Source: Terriglobia bacterium (lineage in GTDB: Bacteria; Acidobacteriota; Terriglobia; UBA7540). Taken from it: a DNA stretch of 41,753 bases. The translations under genes and the position numbers were made by a program. Below, piece after piece: positions 39,777 to 41,753 of the stretch (within the stretch, counting starts at the first letter, position 1; the number at the start of each line of letters is the position of its first letter). The stretch covers positions 1 through 41,753 of the forward strand of contig DASTAW010000025.1 of the NCBI GenBank assembly GCA_035712365.1. Reading direction: 5' to 3'. Below the pieces are notes generated by a model. That model was not told the origin of the DNA. It saw only the letters and a program-made list of their open reading frames with translations, and ran no database searches.

Positions 39777-40646
39777 ATGGCATGTAATCCGGAAACGTTA
39801 AAGCACGTTCCGCTTTTTGCGTTGCTGGACGACGATGAGGCAGCGGTGCTGGCCGGCCAGGTGGAAGAGAAAAAGTTCGCTCCCCGGCAGCGCATCTTCA
39901 AGATCGGCGATGCGAGCGGGCCGGCCTACGTGGTTGTAACCGGGCGCGTGCGGCTGACGACCGTAGACCAGGACAACCAGGAAGTTGTAGTCGATGAGCC
40001 GACGCACGGAGAATTCTTCGGGTTTGCGTCCATGCTGGAGCAGACTCCGCACCAGACCAGCGCCATGGCCGTGGAAGAAGTGACATGCCTGGAGGTGAGC
40101 CGCGACGATATTGCGGTGCTGCTCGAGCGGAAGCCGATGGCCGGCATGGATATGTTGACCGTGTTGGGACGCCAGTTCCATGCCTCGCAGCGACTGGTGC
40201 GCAAGCGCTCCACGCGCAACGCAAATGAAATGATCGAGCAACGGGCCACCTTCGGCGCACGCATCGCCGACCGGGTGGCGCAGTTTGGCGGATCGTGGAT
40301 ATTCATCATTATATTTTTGCTGGCGCTGGTCGTTTACTCCACCACCAGCATCTGGATGGGGTCGAAATCATGGGACCCTTATCCGTTCATCCTGCTCAAT
40401 CTTTTTCTATCCATGCTCGCGGCCATTCAGGCGCCCGTCATCATGATGAGCCAGAACCGCCAGGACGCCAAGGACCGGCTGCGTGGCGAACTGGATTTTG
40501 ATGTCAACCGCCGGTCCGAGGCGCAGATCCAGGGGCTTGCCCGCAAGTTAAACCTGCTGGGCGAACAGATGGGCGACATGGAGGAAATGCTGAGAGACGC
40601 AACCGAGCGAGGCGGCGGCAGCACGGTCCCAACTTCCACTTCCTGA
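39777..40646 (+). CDS. Cyclic-nucleotide-binding domain fused to DUF1003 membrane domain
   Basis: The 289-residue protein has an N-terminal cNMP-binding domain (about residues 10-125: HVPLFALLDDDEAAVLAGQV, FKIGDASGPAYVVVTGRVRL, EPTHGEFFGFASMLEQTPHQ, VEEVTCLEVSRDDIAVLL). A C-terminal DUF1003 part follows (about residues 155-260), with two transmembrane helices at 173-194 and 202-223 and the motif YPFILLNLFLSMLAAIQAP, then SQNRQDAKDRLRGELDFDVN. GAGGTG before ATG 39777 supports the start. The protein is probably an inner-membrane sensor in which ligand binding alters the membrane domain. The ligand is not known: the phosphate-binding cassette is not well conserved (GEFFGFASML), so cAMP binding is uncertain. 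Confidence 0.9.
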   Translation: MACNPETLKHVPLFALLDDDEAAVLAGQVEEKKFAPRQRIFKIGDASGPAYVVVTGRVRLTTVDQDNQEVVVDEPTHGEFFGFASMLEQTPHQTSAMAVEEVTCLEVSRDDIAVLLERKPMAGMDMLTVLGRQFHASQRLVRKRSTRNANEMIEQRATFGARIADRVAQFGGSWIFIIIFLLALVVYSTTSIWMGSKSWDPYPFILLNLFLSMLAAIQAPVIMMSQNRQDAKDRLRGELDFDVNRRSEAQIQGLARKLNLLGEQMGDMEEMLRDATERGGGSTVPTSTS

Positions 40647-40766
40647 CCGCCGCTTCTGCCGCGATTGGGTCCGTTTTCTCAAAAATGCGCCGACAGGTGT
40701 CGATAGTTGCCAGATCCCATCGTGTAGACAGGCCAGGGGAGTAAATGGGCCGGGGAACGTTCCTAA

Positions 40767-41753
40767 TCACTTGCGCAATGTTGCGCGAGGTCCGCTGGGG
40801 ACGTTGCTCACCCGCAAGGTTAATGAACCGACCGTCTTCCCCCCGGCCGCCGCACTGAAGTGGATCTCCTGCCACTCCGGCCGGTTGCCATCGGGAGCCG
40901 TAAAGATGGCCGTGATGGGATAGGTGTCGTGCGCATCAACCGGATAGACTGCGGACCCTGACTCCTCTTTCCATCCCGAAGGCAGCTCTGCCGTCAGGCT
41001 GATTTTCTGCGCGGAGTCCGAGTCGTTTCGGATGATGATGGGAACGCTGACTTCCATTCCAGGGCCGACGCCGGCTTCCGGCGGATAGAGAGAACCAATG
41101 TGCTCCAGGCCGTGCGCCATCCAGAACTGGCTATAAAAGAGATAGGGACCGCCGAGCTCGATCGACACGCCCTCGTGGCTTTCCGGCTGATAAGCGGGCA
41201 TCCCAGGATACGGAAGGGGTCCGGGAGTGATGCCATCGAAAATATCTCCAGTCGTGGACCCACCCACCAGCGACTTGCCCAGGATGAACTGGACCGGGTG
41301 CTTGAAGTGGTCCACCGCGGCCTTGTAGACGGCTTCCCTTCCTTCGGGGCCCGCATCTTCCTGCGTCTGGTGGTAGCTCAGTTCCGTGGCCCCAAGTTCG
41401 TAATACGGGACGTGCTTCGAGGGGGAAACCGTCGTGCTCGGGTACACCGGCCCCTGGCCTTCAATCCAGTCGTGGTGCCGGGCATTGGTGAAGAAATAGA
41501 TCTTTTGGGGCTGCCAGGGGCGCAAGCCTTCCGTCAGATTGCCGATCAGCTTGTAATTCTCAGGCGCCGCAACCTGCTCAGGAAACACGAGCGGGTTGCC
41601 CGCCAGGTCGAAAGCCTCGTTGGCGATGACGGACGCGGCCTGATGATCGCCGTGGTTCTCGCCATCCGCATAATCCGGCAGCCAGGTGATGATGACTTCG
41701 GGTTGGGTGAGGCGGACATAGCGCACGGCCCGCCAGAGCGCCGCACCGTGGTT
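40767..41753 (-). CDS. PIG-L family deacetylase with C-terminal Ig-like domain (5' end outside window)
   Basis: The visible 328 residues are the C-terminal part of a GlcNAc-PI de-N-acetylase (PIG-L) type protein; the frame runs off the right edge (NHGAALWRAVRYVRLTQPEV). The zinc-binding HxxD-type site has its second half in ENHGDHQAASVIANEAFD; the first half is in the missing part. The later region includes FFTNARHHDWIEGQGPVYP. About 95 residues at the C-terminus, with GPGMEVSVPIIIRNDSDSA and AELPSGWKEESGSAVYP, look like a NEW3/Ig-like beta domain that often binds glycans. The family removes acetyl groups from N-acetyl sugars or related compounds, and export is usual, but no signal can be seen here. 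Confidence 0.88.
   Translation of the reverse strand, partial: NHGAALWRAVRYVRLTQPEVIITWLPDYADGENHGDHQAASVIANEAFDLAGNPLVFPEQVAAPENYKLIGNLTEGLRPWQPQKIYFFTNARHHDWIEGQGPVYPSTTVSPSKHVPYYELGATELSYHQTQEDAGPEGREAVYKAAVDHFKHPVQFILGKSLVGGSTTGDIFDGITPGPLPYPGMPAYQPESHEGVSIELGGPYLFYSQFWMAHGLEHIGSLYPPEAGVGPGMEVSVPIIIRNDSDSAQKISLTAELPSGWKEESGSAVYPVDAHDTYPITAIFTAPDGNRPEWQEIHFSAAAGGKTVGSLTLRVSNVPSGPRATLRK

Overview
The window is about 41.8 kb of GC-rich bacterial chromosome. Most likely it comes from an Acidobacteriota member. This is inferred from the gene mix: LiaF/DUF4097 membrane modules beside an ECF sigma factor, a tryptophan-rich FecR-type secreted protein, a DUF4337 protein, lone TadE/TadG genes, and frequent GTG/TTG starts with GGAGG-type ribosome sites. 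No rRNA, tRNA, transposase, integrase or phage gene was recognised, so it reads as ordinary chromosome with dense regulatory and envelope functions.

Layout. (1) 1-4671, plus strand: the end of a beta-helix protein, then an extracellular-polysaccharide block (NodB-type deacetylase, GT4 and WecG/TagA-type glycosyltransferases, NAD-dependent sugar epimerase). (2) 4868-7693, minus strand: a TadE-TadE-TadG trio of secreted pilus-type proteins. Its best promoter lies about 0.5 kb upstream in a 1-kb gap with several palindromes. (3) 8708-12925, plus strand: a six-gene membrane-stress module with an ECF sigma factor, zinc anti-sigma factor, B-box/TM2/LiaI-like protein, PspB-like small protein, LiaI-like protein and LiaF/DUF4097 protein. 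It runs convergently into aroA. (4) 14530-16235, plus strand: a GT2 glycosyltransferase and an HD-domain protein. (5) 16389-22002, minus strand: a 607-residue soluble coiled-coil protein, a beta-CASP metallo-beta-lactamase nuclease that overlaps a split methylmalonyl-CoA mutase large subunit by one base, and a small membrane protein. (6) 22162-23389, plus strand: a small soluble protein that seems to start at CTG, and an AmmeMemoRadiSam B (Memo) protein, each with a good sigma-70 promoter. (7) 23433-30934, minus strand: FecR/tryptophan-rich secreted protein, a second secreted protein, YebC, an M48 protease, enolase, an APH-type kinase and a small zinc-ribbon protein. (8) 31042-41753: a sulfite-oxidase-family molybdoenzyme, a 49-residue YHS protein, a repeat-filled gap, a class III sirtuin, a PilZ protein, small membrane and cupin proteins, a gamma-glutamyltransferase homologue, an MFS anion symporter, a DUF4337 protein, a cNMP-binding/DUF1003 protein and the 3' part of a PIG-L deacetylase gene.

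The module best placed to be a coherent, poorly described system is region 3. An ECF sigma/anti-sigma pair is transcribed with four small or mid-size membrane proteins, three of which share the same K-x-W-P-V-L helix signature, plus a PspB-shaped protein. This suggests a Lia/Psp-like envelope-stress circuit controlled by a sigma factor. The most unusual non-coding DNA is the T-rich, about 65-bp-period degenerate repeat at 32431-32640, followed by a 14-bp tandem repeat and two palindromes. All functional calls come from reading the sequence and from recall of the families; no database search was run.
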